Shown in pieces: positions 25,766-35,097 of a stretch of 64,000 bases of DNA. A model generated the notes under the pieces. The model searched no databases. It was not told where the DNA came from and saw only the letters and a program-made list of their open reading frames with translations. Source of the stretch: Lacrimispora sp. 210928-DFI.3.58 (GTDB lineage Bacteria; Bacillota; Clostridia; Lachnospirales; Lachnospiraceae). Where the stretch lies: contig NZ_JAJCIC010000022.1 of NCBI RefSeq assembly GCF_020554865.1, forward strand, positions 16,818-80,817. Reading direction: 5' to 3'. The translations under genes were made by a program, and so were the position numbers. Position 1 is the stretch's first letter. The number at the start of each line of letters is the position of its first letter.

Positions 25766-26425
25766 ATGACAGAGATCCATTTGGAGCAGGTTCTTCCTGC
25801 TGATATTGAACGCCGCAGCTTTGAACTGATCGGAGAAGAGCTTGCGGACATGGGAAAAACACTGGAGCCGGAGAATGCTCTGGTGATCAAACGGGCCATC
25901 CATACCACTGCGGATTTCGACTACGCAGATAACCTTGTATTCTCAGAACATGCAGTAAAAAAAGGCCTGGAGGCCCTGAAGCAGGGGGCGTGGATCATCA
26001 CGGATACCAACATGGCCTGGTCCGGGATCAATAAAAAAACGCTTTCCCGGCTGGGAGGGGAAGCAAGGTGCTTCATGGCGGACGAGGATGTGGCGGCAGC
26101 TGCCCGCAGGCAGGGAACCACCAGGGCCGTTGCCAGTATGGACAAGGCGGCCGGGCTTTGGGCCGGAGCCCCGGTCCGCCCTCCCATGATCTTTGCCATT
26201 GGAAATGCCCCCACCGCCCTTATCCGTCTCTATGAGCTGATAAAAGAGGACAAAATAAAACCGGCGCTCATCATCGGAGCACCGGTGGGCTTTGTCAATG
26301 TTGTCCAGTCAAAGGAGCTGATCCTGACCTTAAAGGATGTCCCTTACATCGTTGCCAGGGGACGAAAGGGCGGAAGCAATGTAGCAGCAGCTATCTGCAA
26401 TGCCCTGTTATACCAGATAACATAA
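25766..26425 (+). CDS. cbiC: Cobalt-precorrin-8 methylmutase CbiC
   Basis: Moves the methyl from C11 to C12 to give cobyrinate. RAIHTTADFDYADNL (about residues 38-52) contains the catalytic histidine; DTNMAWSGI and IGAPVGFVNVVQSKE are the other family blocks. 219 residues. ATG 25766 follows AAAGGAG by eight bases; the upstream open frame is the translated repeat and is discarded. It is the last gene of the cobalamin operon, at an unusual 3' position behind a repeat element. Confidence 0.92.
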   Translation: MTEIHLEQVLPADIERRSFELIGEELADMGKTLEPENALVIKRAIHTTADFDYADNLVFSEHAVKKGLEALKQGAWIITDTNMAWSGINKKTLSRLGGEARCFMADEDVAAAARRQGTTRAVASMDKAAGLWAGAPVRPPMIFAIGNAPTALIRLYELIKEDKIKPALIIGAPVGFVNVVQSKELILTLKDVPYIVARGRKGGSNVAAAICNALLYQIT

Positions 26426-26432
26426 GGATTAT

Positions 26433-26467
26433 TTGTAACTACTCAGCCTGCGGCTGTGTAGTTACAA
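26433..26467. terminator. Bidirectional hairpin between convergent cbiC and purF-like genes
   Basis: TTGTAACTAC (26433-26442) pairs perfectly with GTAGTTACAA (26458-26467). A/T runs flank both sides, so it can serve both strands. Its arms resemble the GTTACTGTTC palindrome family. Confidence 0.7.
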
Positions 26468-27877
26468 TTATTTCTTTCCATTCCAGCAATAGGTACAGAG
26501 CTTACATGGAGAGATATGGATGGAATCCTTCAGATCATCCAGCCTGTGGTAACGCAGGCTGGTAAAATTCAGACGCTTGCGTATCTCCTCCACCATTTCC
26601 GCATAATTCTGGCTGTCCGGATCCGCATAATCCTCCAGCACCTCCTCCGGCACCTCATTACCCTCGCGGTCACGGATAATGCGCCGTGTGATCATGTCCA
26701 GATCAGAGGAAGACCTGGAGAAATTCAGATAGGGGCAGCCGAACAGCAGAGGCGGGCAGGCAGGGCGGATGTGGACCTCCTTGGCGCCGCTCTGGTATAA
26801 AAATTCCGTTGTCTCCCCCAGCTGTGTGCCGCGGACGATCGAATCGTCGATGAGCAGCAGCTTTTTTCCGCGTATCAGCGCATCCACCGGGATCAGCTTC
26901 ATGCGGGCGATCAGGTTGCGCTGGTTCTGATTCTGAGGCATAAAGGAGCGGGGCCAGGTGGGAGTATATTTGATAAAGGGCCGGGCAAATGGAATACCTG
27001 ACTGGTTGGCATATCCGATGGCATGGGCGATACCGGAATCAGGAACACCAGCCACCATATCCGGCTTCACATTATCCCGCTTTGCTAAGAGCTTGCCGCA
27101 TTCATAGCGCATCTCCTCTACATTGACTCCCTCGTAGGAGGAGGTGGGATATCCGTAATAGACCCAGAGGAAGGAACAGATCTTCATCTCCTCCCTGGGA
27201 GCGCTTAAGGTCTCCACATGCTCCGGTGTGATGAGCACGATCTCCCCGGGGCCTAATTCCCTGTAGTCTGTGTAGCCCAGATTGATATAGGCAAAGCTCT
27301 CAAAGGAAGCGCAGAAGGCATCCTCCTTTTTGCCGATGACAACAGGAGTCCTTCCATATTTATCTCTGGAGGCGTAGATTCCCTCCGGTGTCAGAAGAAG
27401 GATCGTCATGGAGCCCTCGATCTTGTCCTGAGCGTAGAGAAGTCCCTCGGTGATAGAGGCCTTCTGGCTGATCAGGGCAGCCACCAGCTCCGTGGCATTG
27501 ATATGCCCATGGCTCATTTCCATAAAATGGATATGCCCGTTTTCATAGGCATCCTTGATGAGCTCTGCCTTGTTATTGATCTTACCGACAGTGGTGATGG
27601 CAAAGCTTCCCAGATGGGACTGGATCAAAAGGGGCTGGGGCTCATTGTCGGAAATGCACCCGATACCCATTGTTCCCTGAAGCTCGTCTAAATCGCCCTC
27701 GAATTTTGTACGGAAGGGTGAATTTTCAATATTGTGGATGGAGCGTGTGAATCCATTGTCTTTTCCATATACGGCCATACCGCCTCTTCTTGTGCCGAGA
27801 TGGGAGTGGTAGTCAACTCCAAAAAATAAATCAAGGGTGCAGCTGTTCTTTGATGCAACTCCAAATATTCCGCCCAT
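26468..27877 (-). CDS. PurF-like amidophosphoribosyltransferase without the catalytic cysteine
   Basis: The whole 469-residue chain matches glutamine PRPP amidotransferase: an N-terminal Ntn-hydrolase domain (RRGGMAVYG; SHLGSFAITTVGKI), the PRPP-binding motif LLLIDDSIVRGTQ near residue 350, and cysteines (RPACPPLLFGCPY, CKLCTYC) like the [4Fe-4S] ligands of the Bacillus enzyme. However the N-terminus is MGGIFGVAS where PurF has a cysteine directly after the initiator (or after a short propeptide). The nucleophile for glutamine hydrolysis is therefore absent. It may be ammonia-dependent, a paralogue with another role, or regulatory. It is a single gene with its own promoter, far from other pur genes in this window. 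Confidence 0.85.
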   Translation of the reverse strand: MGGIFGVASKNSCTLDLFFGVDYHSHLGTRRGGMAVYGKDNGFTRSIHNIENSPFRTKFEGDLDELQGTMGIGCISDNEPQPLLIQSHLGSFAITTVGKINNKAELIKDAYENGHIHFMEMSHGHINATELVAALISQKASITEGLLYAQDKIEGSMTILLLTPEGIYASRDKYGRTPVVIGKKEDAFCASFESFAYINLGYTDYRELGPGEIVLITPEHVETLSAPREEMKICSFLWVYYGYPTSSYEGVNVEEMRYECGKLLAKRDNVKPDMVAGVPDSGIAHAIGYANQSGIPFARPFIKYTPTWPRSFMPQNQNQRNLIARMKLIPVDALIRGKKLLLIDDSIVRGTQLGETTEFLYQSGAKEVHIRPACPPLLFGCPYLNFSRSSSDLDMITRRIIRDREGNEVPEEVLEDYADPDSQNYAEMVEEIRKRLNFTSLRYHRLDDLKDSIHISPCKLCTYCWNGKK

Positions 27878-27935
27878 GTGTTATCCTTCTTTCCCATATA
27901 GTCTGTAAGTGCTTTCAGAAAATCCAAACACAACT

Positions 27936-27965
27936 ATCATAACATATATTAGCAGGTAAGGACAA
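27936..27965 (-). promoter_or_regulatory. Promoter of the purF-like gene
   Basis: On the - strand, TTGTCC (27965-27960), 18-bp spacer, TATGAT (27941-27936). The leader is about 50 nt, and GAAAGAAGGATAA is the ribosome site. Confidence 0.55.
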
Positions 27966-28028
27966 TATAGTCTGTGTATTATTTATACTTATAATTCATG
28001 ATAAGTACAGCCGCGGCGCAGACTGCAG

Positions 28029-28052
28029 GTAACGATTCAGCTGAATAGTTAC
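28029..28052. repeat. Small palindrome of the GTAAC...GTTAC type
   Basis: GTAACGATTCAG / CTGAATAGTTAC, arms matching at 11 of 12 positions. It is part of the 454-bp non-coding gap between purF-like and yesN-like genes. Confidence 0.6.
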
Positions 28053-28124
28053 AACTGCGGAAACTCAAAGGAGGGCCGTCATTGAAAAAAAACACAGGAC
28101 ATGGTATCATAGAAGGAAGCAGCG

Positions 28125-28297
28125 GTTACTGTTCACAGCCCGGCTAAAAAGCAGCCGTTCTGCGAACAATAACACGCTCCGCGATGCACACAAACCGCGA
28201 AACGCGGTTTGGCGCTGCAACCCTCGTGTTTTCTGTGACTTCCGCTACGCTTCACTCACAAAAAACACATCGCGGGATATCGGCTGTGAACAGTTAC
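28125..28297. repeat. 173-bp imperfect palindromic element
   Basis: The ends GTTACTGTTCACAGCC (28125-28140) and GGCTGTGAACAGTTAC (28282-28297) pair at 15 of 16 positions. Inside, CCGCGATG pairs with CATCGCGG, and GTGTTTTCTGTGA with TCACAAAAAACAC. It forms the region just upstream of the response-regulator gene at 28332. No convincing coding capacity. Confidence 0.75.
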
Positions 28298-28331
28298 AAG
28301 CAGCGTTCAACTGTTAGAAGAGAGGTAGGCC

Positions 28332-29966
28332 ATGGATTTATACCGTATCATCCTTGTAGACGATGAGGAAGAAGTAAGGAAGAGTATTATTAAAAAAATA
28401 GACTGGAATTCTGCCGGCTTCTGTGTGGTCGGGGACGCGGAGAATGGGGAGGATGCATTGGAGAAGATCGAGGCCCTGGAGCCGGATGTGATCCTGACGG
28501 ATATCCGCATGCCCTATATGGACGGCCTCACCCTGGCAGAGCGGGTGCGCCAGAAGGCCCCCTCTGCAAAGATCGTGATCTTTTCAGGCTATGATGATTT
28601 TGAATACGCAAAGCAGGCCATCAAGCTGAATGTGACAGAGTATATTTTAAAGCCTGTCAATGTGGAAGAGCTGACGGCGATCCTAAGGCGCATCAAGGCG
28701 AATCTGGATCAGGAGATCGAGCAGAAGCGGGATGTGAGCCTTTTGCGTGAGAACTATAAAAAGAACCTGCCCATCCTCAGGGAGCAGTTTTTAAATGATC
28801 TTGTGAGCCAGCCTGTGGAGGAGTCCGTGCTGAAGGCAAAGCTTTCAGAATACGATATTCCCCTTGCAGGGGCGAAAAAGTGGGTGGCTGCGGCCATTGA
28901 TATTGAGCGCGAGAGCGTGGAGGAGACAGAGCTGCCCATTCATAAAGAAAAGGATCTGATCCCCATCTCCGTGATGCAGCTTGTGGAGGAAAAGCTGGGG
29001 AAATACTGCCGCTTTTCCATCTTCAATCCTCCCAGGATCTATGAGGCGGAGCTGGCAGTGATCGCAGCCATTGACGAGGAAAACAGCCAGACAGGGCTGA
29101 TCGACGTACTGGGCGATATCTGCAAGGAGGTCAAGAAGATACTGGAGGTGCCCATCACCATCGGCGTGGGCTACCGGTGCGAGTGCCTGGCTGAGATCAG
29201 CAGCTCCTACAAGGGGGCGGTGAATGCCCTGGGCTACAAAGCCATTGTGGGAAGCGGAAGCACCATCTATATCAATGATGTGGAGCCTGTGGGCCGCGGA
29301 AAGCTGCAGTTTGACGGGAAGGACGAGGCAGATCTGGTGGGCGCAGTCAAATTCGGTCCCAGGGAGAAGATCGAGAATGTGATCCAGGAGCTCCTTGACA
29401 AGATGAGCGATGCAAAGGTGCACTACAGGCAGTGCCAGGCCTATATGCTGAGCGTCACCAACTGCATGATCCAGATGATGCAGATGTATGATCTGGATAT
29501 GGAGGAGATCTTTGAGGAGGGCCGGGAGAATGAAGGTCCATTGTCCTTTGTCCCGGGGACCCAGAAAAGGGAGGAGTTTGCTCAGTGGCTCATGGGTGTG
29601 GCCCTGCGTGTGAACCAGTCCATGAACCGGGAGCGGGACAACACCATGAAGCAGGTCATAAAAGAGGCCAAAGAATATATCATGGACCATTACCAGGATC
29701 CGGAGCTGTCAGTGGAAAAGATCTGCCGTCATCTCCATATGAGCCCGGCCTATTTTTCCACCATGTTTAAAAAAGAGACAGGCCAGACCTATATCGCTTA
29801 CCTGACAGAGGTGCGCCTGAACAAGGCAGTGGAGCTGTTAAATAAGACGGATGATAAGACCTATATTATCGCTGCCAAGGTAGGCTATCAGGAGCAGAAT
29901 TATTTCAGCTATGTGTTTAAAAAGAGGTTTGGAATATCGCCCACAAAGTTCAGGGGGACAAAGTAG
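28332..29966 (+). CDS. YesN-type response regulator with AraC output domain
   Basis: The N-terminal receiver (IILVDDEEEVRKSI; phospho-acceptor in VILTDIRMPYMDGL near residue 56; ILKPVN) leads through a long middle region to a C-terminal AraC double helix-turn-helix (LSVEKICRHLHMSPAYFSTM ... GYQEQNYFSYVFKKRFGISP). 544 residues. Partner of the kinase that starts 2 bp after its stop. YesN/YesM pairs generally switch on nearby carbohydrate ABC importers, which fits the mgl genes downstream. GAGAGGTAGGCC precedes the ATG. Confidence 0.92.
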   Translation: MDLYRIILVDDEEEVRKSIIKKIDWNSAGFCVVGDAENGEDALEKIEALEPDVILTDIRMPYMDGLTLAERVRQKAPSAKIVIFSGYDDFEYAKQAIKLNVTEYILKPVNVEELTAILRRIKANLDQEIEQKRDVSLLRENYKKNLPILREQFLNDLVSQPVEESVLKAKLSEYDIPLAGAKKWVAAAIDIERESVEETELPIHKEKDLIPISVMQLVEEKLGKYCRFSIFNPPRIYEAELAVIAAIDEENSQTGLIDVLGDICKEVKKILEVPITIGVGYRCECLAEISSSYKGAVNALGYKAIVGSGSTIYINDVEPVGRGKLQFDGKDEADLVGAVKFGPREKIENVIQELLDKMSDAKVHYRQCQAYMLSVTNCMIQMMQMYDLDMEEIFEEGRENEGPLSFVPGTQKREEFAQWLMGVALRVNQSMNRERDNTMKQVIKEAKEYIMDHYQDPELSVEKICRHLHMSPAYFSTMFKKETGQTYIAYLTEVRLNKAVELLNKTDDKTYIIAAKVGYQEQNYFSYVFKKRFGISPTKFRGTK

Positions 29967-29967
29967 G

Positions 29968-31728
29968 ATGAAGGAACGCCGCCTGGAAAAGGCCAGCATA
30001 CGCTATACGATCTTTATCTATTTTACGGTAACAGCCCTGGCGGCCAGTATTTTCGCCAGCCTATGGCTTTACACCAGGCTTTCAGGACAGATGGCAGCTT
30101 CGATGCAGGAGGAGAACCAGATCCTGATCAGCCAGATCAACCGCTCCATGGAATCCTATCTGCGCACCGTGATGAAGCTTTCGGATTCCCTTTACTACGG
30201 TGTGATCAAAAATGCGGATCTGTCCCAGGAATCCATTGGCAGCGAGATCACTCTTCTGTATGACAACAACAAGGACAATATCGAGAACATTGCCCTGCTC
30301 TCAAAGGATGTAACGCTTTTGGAATCCGTGCCGGCAGCCAGGCTCAAGACAAATGCAGACGTTACCCGGGAGAGCTGGTTCCAGTATGCCCTGGAGAAGA
30401 CAGAAAACGTCCATTTCTCCACGCCCCATGTACAATATATCTTTGACAACAGTGAGAGCCAGTACCGCTGGGTGGTGACCATGTCAAGAGCAGTGGAGAT
30501 CACCCAGGGCCCCTATACGGATCAGGGCGTGCTCCTGATCGACATCCGCTACAATGGCCTGGAGCAGCTTTTTGACGGCGTAAGCCTGGGGCAGGACGGA
30601 TATGTGTACCTCATCAGCAATGAAGGTGAGATCATTTTCCACCCCCAGGCCCAGCTCATTGATTCCGGCCTGAAGGAGGAGAATGTAAAGGCTGCAGTTT
30701 CCTATAAGGATGGAAACCACGAGGAGAGCTTTCAGGGCAAGAAGCGCATTGTCACAGTCAAGACCGTGGGCTACACGGGCTGGAAGATCGTGGGAGTGAT
30801 GCCCCTGGAGGGAGCTTCCCTGAATAATATCAAGACAAGGCTGTTTGTGATGTTCATTATCACATTTATCCTGTACATCCTTGCCATCATCAATTCTTAC
30901 ATTTCCTCAAAGATCACAGTTCCCATCAAGCTTCTGGAAAAGTCAGTAAATGAGATCGAGGAGGGAAACCTGGAGACAGAGGTGTATGTGGGGGGATCCT
31001 ATGAGATACGCCATCTGGGAACCTCCATCCAGAATATGGCAAGACAGATACACAAGCTCATGGATGACATTGTGGCGGAGCATGAGTCAAAGCGGAAAAG
31101 CGAATTTGACACCCTCCAGTCCCAGATCAATCCCCACTTTCTGTACAATACCCTGGATATCATTGTGTGGATGATCGAGAATGAAAAGCAGTCCGAGGCA
31201 GTCAAGGCTGTGACAGCCTTAGCCAGGTTCTTCCGCATCAGCTTGAGCAGGGGCAAGAGCATTATCCCGGTAAAGGACGAGCTGGAGCATGTGCGCAGCT
31301 ATCTGATGATACAGCACATGCGGTACAAGAATAAATTTACCTATTCCATTGAGGCGGAAGAGACAGTGATGAATATGGCAAGCCTGAAGCTGATGCTCCA
31401 GCCTCTTGTGGAAAATGCCATCTACCACGGCATGGAATTTATGGACGGCGATGGCGAGATCCTGATAAAAGCATGGCAGAAGGGCAAAGACCTGATGATG
31501 AGCGTGTCGGACAACGGCCTGGGGATGACAGAGGAGCAGGTGGAGAACCTGTTTGCCGATGTGAGCCATGTGCCTTCAAAAAGAGGCTCCGGTATCGGGG
31601 TGAAAAATGTGAATGAGCGCATAAAGCTGTACTTTGGCCGGGATTACGGCCTGTCCATCCAGTCAGAGCCGGACGAGGGAACGACTGTCACCATACGCCT
31701 TCCGGCAGAGCCTTATGAGAAAAGGTAA
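29968..31728 (+). CDS. YesM-type sensor histidine kinase
   Basis: Membrane sensor of 586 residues. TM1 near residues 11-33, a large extracellular Cache-like domain (about 35-285, with QDGYVYLISNEGEIIFHP), TM2 (about 290-312), HAMP, then the HisK_5 phospho-site QINPHFLYNTLDIIVWMIE and a HATPase domain (LMLQPLVENAIYHG; DNGLGMTEEQV; GSGIGVKNVNERI). ATG 29968 is chosen because the frame upstream overlaps the regulator; the start follows AGTAGG closely. It is likely to sense a sugar directly or through the anchored binding proteins encoded next. Confidence 0.9.
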   Translation: MKERRLEKASIRYTIFIYFTVTALAASIFASLWLYTRLSGQMAASMQEENQILISQINRSMESYLRTVMKLSDSLYYGVIKNADLSQESIGSEITLLYDNNKDNIENIALLSKDVTLLESVPAARLKTNADVTRESWFQYALEKTENVHFSTPHVQYIFDNSESQYRWVVTMSRAVEITQGPYTDQGVLLIDIRYNGLEQLFDGVSLGQDGYVYLISNEGEIIFHPQAQLIDSGLKEENVKAAVSYKDGNHEESFQGKKRIVTVKTVGYTGWKIVGVMPLEGASLNNIKTRLFVMFIITFILYILAIINSYISSKITVPIKLLEKSVNEIEEGNLETEVYVGGSYEIRHLGTSIQNMARQIHKLMDDIVAEHESKRKSEFDTLQSQINPHFLYNTLDIIVWMIENEKQSEAVKAVTALARFFRISLSRGKSIIPVKDELEHVRSYLMIQHMRYKNKFTYSIEAEETVMNMASLKLMLQPLVENAIYHGMEFMDGDGEILIKAWQKGKDLMMSVSDNGLGMTEEQVENLFADVSHVPSKRGSGIGVKNVNERIKLYFGRDYGLSIQSEPDEGTTVTIRLPAEPYEKR

Positions 31729-31739
31729 GGAGATATCAG

Positions 31740-32711
31740 ATGTCCATTAGGGAAAAATTATTGTGGGGGTTATTTGCGGGCTTCCTTGCCCTGTTGTTCC
31801 TCGCATCCTCCACAAACCTGATCATCAAAGAAAAAAAGAGGGAGATCTATCCCATTTCCATTATCATTGAAGATGAAAATGATGAGTATTATGTGAATTT
31901 CAAAAAGGGAGCTGACAAGGCGGCAGAAGAATTTTATGCGGACGTTAATTTCATCACCCTTTACAGTCAGGGCAGCAAGTCCCAGCAGCTGGAGCTGATC
32001 CAGAGAGAGGTGCGGGACGGGGCAAAGGCAGTGATATTCGCGCCGGTTGACAGCAATGAGACGATCATGGAGATGGAGGCCCTAAAGCCCAGCTGTCCTG
32101 TTATCCTGCTGGGGGCCGTGTCCTCCAGTGATTTTGTGGCAGAGTCCATTATAACGGATACCTACGAAATCGGGAGAAAGCTGGGGGAGGCGGCTGCGGC
32201 GGGTACCCCGGAGGGCATACCGGTCTATCTGTTTTCAGAGGGCATTTCCTACCGGAGGAATACCGGCATTTATGCAGGGATATGCTCTGTCCTGGAGAGG
32301 GAGGGGATCCCCGTCAGTCTCTATGAAAAAAAGACAGAGGATACTTACCGGGAGGCCATCGAGTCTACTGTCTATCCCGGAGACAGCAGGGCTGCCATTA
32401 TCGCCATGGATGCCCAGGCTTTAGACGAGGCTGTTAAGATCATAGAGGGCAGCACCGTATACCAGGAGCATTTGGCAGGCCTTTACGGCGCAGGCTGCAC
32501 GACATCTATCCTCAATGAGGTTGACAAGGGGATCATTGACGGAATCGTTGTGTATAACCAGTTCGATGAAGGCTATCTGAGCGTGAAAAGCGCAGTGGAA
32601 GCCATACGGGGAAGCAGGCAGAAGCTGCAGATAGAGCTGGAGTCCTATTATCTGGAGAAGGACGATATCAGGGATAAAAAGTATGAAAAAATGCTCTATC
32701 CCATAGAGTAA
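31740..32711 (+). CDS. Membrane-anchored periplasmic-binding-protein homologue (possible sugar sensor)
   Basis: A 323-residue protein: short cytoplasmic start, one hydrophobic segment (about residues 9-28) without a lipobox, then a type-I sugar-binding fold (ISIIIEDENDEYYVNFKKGADKA; AVIFAPVDSNETI; DGIVVYNQFDEGY). The uncleaved anchor and position right behind the kinase, 12 bp away, suggest a sensory partner of the kinase rather than a transport component, as known for XylFII-LytS in clostridia. The ligand is not readable. AAGGAGATATCAG is the ribosome site. Confidence 0.75.
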   Translation: MSIREKLLWGLFAGFLALLFLASSTNLIIKEKKREIYPISIIIEDENDEYYVNFKKGADKAAEEFYADVNFITLYSQGSKSQQLELIQREVRDGAKAVIFAPVDSNETIMEMEALKPSCPVILLGAVSSSDFVAESIITDTYEIGRKLGEAAAAGTPEGIPVYLFSEGISYRRNTGIYAGICSVLEREGIPVSLYEKKTEDTYREAIESTVYPGDSRAAIIAMDAQALDEAVKIIEGSTVYQEHLAGLYGAGCTTSILNEVDKGIIDGIVVYNQFDEGYLSVKSAVEAIRGSRQKLQIELESYYLEKDDIRDKKYEKMLYPIE

Positions 32712-32726
32712 GGGGAGGAAAAGGAC

Positions 32727-33788
32727 ATGAAAAAAAGCCGGATATATCTGGGGACGGTGCTTCTTGCTGCCTGCCTTCTTGCAGCAGGAGTGATGCTTTA
32801 TATCTGGAAGGGGCAGAAACAGCAGGAGGATAAGACGGCCATACGGATCGGCATCCTCCTCTACCGTGGGGATGATACCTTTATCAGCACACTGAGGAGC
32901 GCGCTGGAGGAGCAGGCAAAGGAATACGAGCAGGAGACCGGGGTGAAGGTGGCTCTCGATATTATGGATGCAAAAAGCAATCAGAATACCCAAAACAGCC
33001 AGGTGGAGCGCCTGTTGTCCTTAAACTGCGACGCCCTGTGCGTCAATATCGTGGACAGATCGGCTGCCTCTATCATCATTGACAAGGCAATGGCAGCAGA
33101 CGTTCCTGTGGTATTCTTCAACAGGGAGCCGGTGGAGGAGGATATGAACCGGTGGGAAAAGCTCTATTATGTGGGAGCAGACGCAAAGGAGTCTGCTGTG
33201 CTCCAGGGACAGATCCTGGTAGATGCATACAGAAAAAAGCCGGAGAGTCTTGATGCAAATGGCGATGGAACAGTGAGCTATGTTCTACTGGAGGGAGAAT
33301 CCAGCCATCAGGATTCCCTGATACGGACAGAGTGGTCCATCCAGACCTTAAAGGATGGGGGAGTGCCGCTGAAAAAGATCACAGGCGGCATTGCCAATTG
33401 GGAGCGCAGCCAGGCCTCCGCCCTGATGGAGCAGTGGCTGAAGGAGTACCGCGGCCAGATCGAGCTTGTGATCTGCAACAACGATGACATGGCCTTAGGT
33501 GCCATTGATGCCATTGGACGGGAAGGTATTATGGGAAATTCCATCAAGATCGTAGGCATAGACGGAACCCCTGTGGGCCAGGAGGCTTTAAAGTCAGGAA
33601 AGCTTTTAGGAACCGTGGAGTCGGACAAGGATACGTATGCCAGGGTCATATTTACCATAGCCTCCCGTCTTGCTATGGGACAAGAGGTAAATGAGGACCA
33701 GATATTGGAAAACGGGAAGTATTTCTGGTGCCCACAGGCCCCTCTTACCCAGTCTTCCGGGGAAAATTTTAGGGAAAATGCGCATTAA
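32727..33788 (+). CDS. Second anchored sugar-binding protein homologue, MglB-like
   Basis: 353 residues, beginning with a Lys/Arg start and a long hydrophobic stretch (about 7-27). LLAAC at 12-16 could be read as a lipobox, but the hydrophobic run continues, so a membrane anchor is equally likely. The body is MglB-like: RIGILLYRGDDTFISTLRSA, VVFFNREP, DANGDGTVSYVLLEGE, ICNNDDMALGAIDAI. It is clearly homologous to the transport binding protein at 33958 but diverged. It probably senses the same ligand class as the importer. AGGGGAGGAAAAG precedes the start. Confidence 0.8.
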   Translation: MKKSRIYLGTVLLAACLLAAGVMLYIWKGQKQQEDKTAIRIGILLYRGDDTFISTLRSALEEQAKEYEQETGVKVALDIMDAKSNQNTQNSQVERLLSLNCDALCVNIVDRSAASIIIDKAMAADVPVVFFNREPVEEDMNRWEKLYYVGADAKESAVLQGQILVDAYRKKPESLDANGDGTVSYVLLEGESSHQDSLIRTEWSIQTLKDGGVPLKKITGGIANWERSQASALMEQWLKEYRGQIELVICNNDDMALGAIDAIGREGIMGNSIKIVGIDGTPVGQEALKSGKLLGTVESDKDTYARVIFTIASRLAMGQEVNEDQILENGKYFWCPQAPLTQSSGENFRENAH

Positions 33789-33866
33789 AATGTAAAAAAA
33801 TATCGAAAAAAATTTGCATGATTTGTAAAATCAAAGAAAATTAATAACTTTTTTAATAAATTCATA

Positions 33867-33895
33867 TGGAAAAATGCATAATCAAGCTTTATAAT
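33867..33895 (+). promoter_or_regulatory. Promoter of the mglBAC unit
   Basis: TATAAT at 33890-33895 with TGGAAA (33867-33872, four of six) 17 bp upstream, in a 170-bp AT-rich gap. A likely target of the AraC-type regulator encoded upstream. No clear cre site was found. Confidence 0.6.
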
Positions 33896-33957
33896 AAAGG
33901 TGTCGGAAAGGGAAAAATACCTAAAACGGCAAAAAAATTTCGGGAGGATTTACAGAC

Positions 33958-35076
33958 ATGAGATTATTCAAGAAAGCAACAGCAGTTGCAATGGCATCCG
34001 TTATGGCTCTTTCTTTAGCAGCTTGCGGCGGCGGAGCAAAAGAGACAACAGCAGCAGCAACCCAGGCAGCTACTGAGGCAGCATCTGAGGCTGCAACAGA
34101 AGCAGCAGAGGCAGCTACCGAGGCAGCAGAGGCAGCCGGCGGCGATGTTTCCAGCAAGAAGATTGGTGTCAGCATTTACAAGTTTGATGATAACTTCATG
34201 ACCCTGTACAGAACAGAGTTAGAGCGTTACCTGACAGAGGAGCTGGGCTTCGCAAAAGAGAACGTTGTTATCCAGGATGGTAAGGGAGATCAGGCTGAGC
34301 AGACAAACCAGATCCAGAACTTCATCACCCAGAAGTATGATGTTCTGATCCTGAACCTGGTACAGGCTTCTTCCGCACCAGAGATCACAGATATGTGTAA
34401 GGAAGCAGGCATTCCTGTTGTTTACATCAACCGTGAGCCAGATGCAGCAGAGGAAGAGAGATGGGCAAGCGAAAGCATCCAGGCTACCTATGTAGGCTGT
34501 GACGCCAGACAGTCCGGTACCTTCCAGGGCGAAGAGATCCTTGAGACCGCTAACAAGGGCGATATCAACGGCGACGGCAAGGTTTCCTACATTATGATCC
34601 AGGGCGACCCAGAGAACGTAGATGCTCAGTACAGAACAGAGTTCTCCGTTAAGGCTCTGACAGATGCAGGCGTTGAGGTTGAGGAGCTGTTAATGCAGCG
34701 TGGTGACTGGGATCAGGCAAAGGCTCAGCAGATCGCACAGGACGCTTTAAACCAGTACGGCGACAAGATCGAGGTTATCTTCTGTAACAACGACGCTATG
34801 GCACTGGGCGCTCTGCAGTCCATCGAGGCAGCAGGCCGCAAGGTAAACGAGGATATCTATCTGGTAGGCGTTGACGCTCTGACAGAGGCTGTTCAGAACG
34901 TAATTGACGGCAAGCAGACAGGTACTGTATTCAACGACCATTTCGCACAGGCTAAATCCGCAGCTGATATGGCAGTGAAGTTCTTAAACGGCGAGGCAGT
35001 TGATCCTGTAAATATGGTTGACTATACCAAGGTTACAGGCGACAACGCTCAGCAGATTCTGGATCAGTTAAAGTAA
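33958..35076 (+). CDS. mglB: Galactose/methyl-galactoside ABC transporter substrate-binding lipoprotein
   Basis: Lipoprotein signal with lipobox SLAAC (Cys23), then a roughly 35-residue Ala/Glu/Thr linker made of AATEA-type repeats, then the MglB fold: KIGVSIYKFDDNFMTLYR, VVYINREPDA, DINGDGKVSYIMIQGDPE (the calcium-loop-like DxNGDG), FCNNDAMALGALQSIEAAGR. 372 residues. Written in highly biased codons, so expected to be abundant. GGGAGG lies ten bases before the ATG. A terminator at 35098-35128 follows, giving excess binding protein over the ATPase and permease. Confidence 0.92.
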   Translation: MRLFKKATAVAMASVMALSLAACGGGAKETTAAATQAATEAASEAATEAAEAATEAAEAAGGDVSSKKIGVSIYKFDDNFMTLYRTELERYLTEELGFAKENVVIQDGKGDQAEQTNQIQNFITQKYDVLILNLVQASSAPEITDMCKEAGIPVVYINREPDAAEEERWASESIQATYVGCDARQSGTFQGEEILETANKGDINGDGKVSYIMIQGDPENVDAQYRTEFSVKALTDAGVEVEELLMQRGDWDQAKAQQIAQDALNQYGDKIEVIFCNNDAMALGALQSIEAAGRKVNEDIYLVGVDALTEAVQNVIDGKQTGTVFNDHFAQAKSAADMAVKFLNGEAVDPVNMVDYTKVTGDNAQQILDQLK

Positions 35077-35097
35077 TACCAAGTCTGATGATGAAAC

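Noticed and set aside
28845..29690. Long open frame on the - strand within the response-regulator gene
   Set aside because: It is an antisense shadow with His/Leu-rich low-quality sequence and no ribosome site, while the + strand gene has clear REC and AraC domains.
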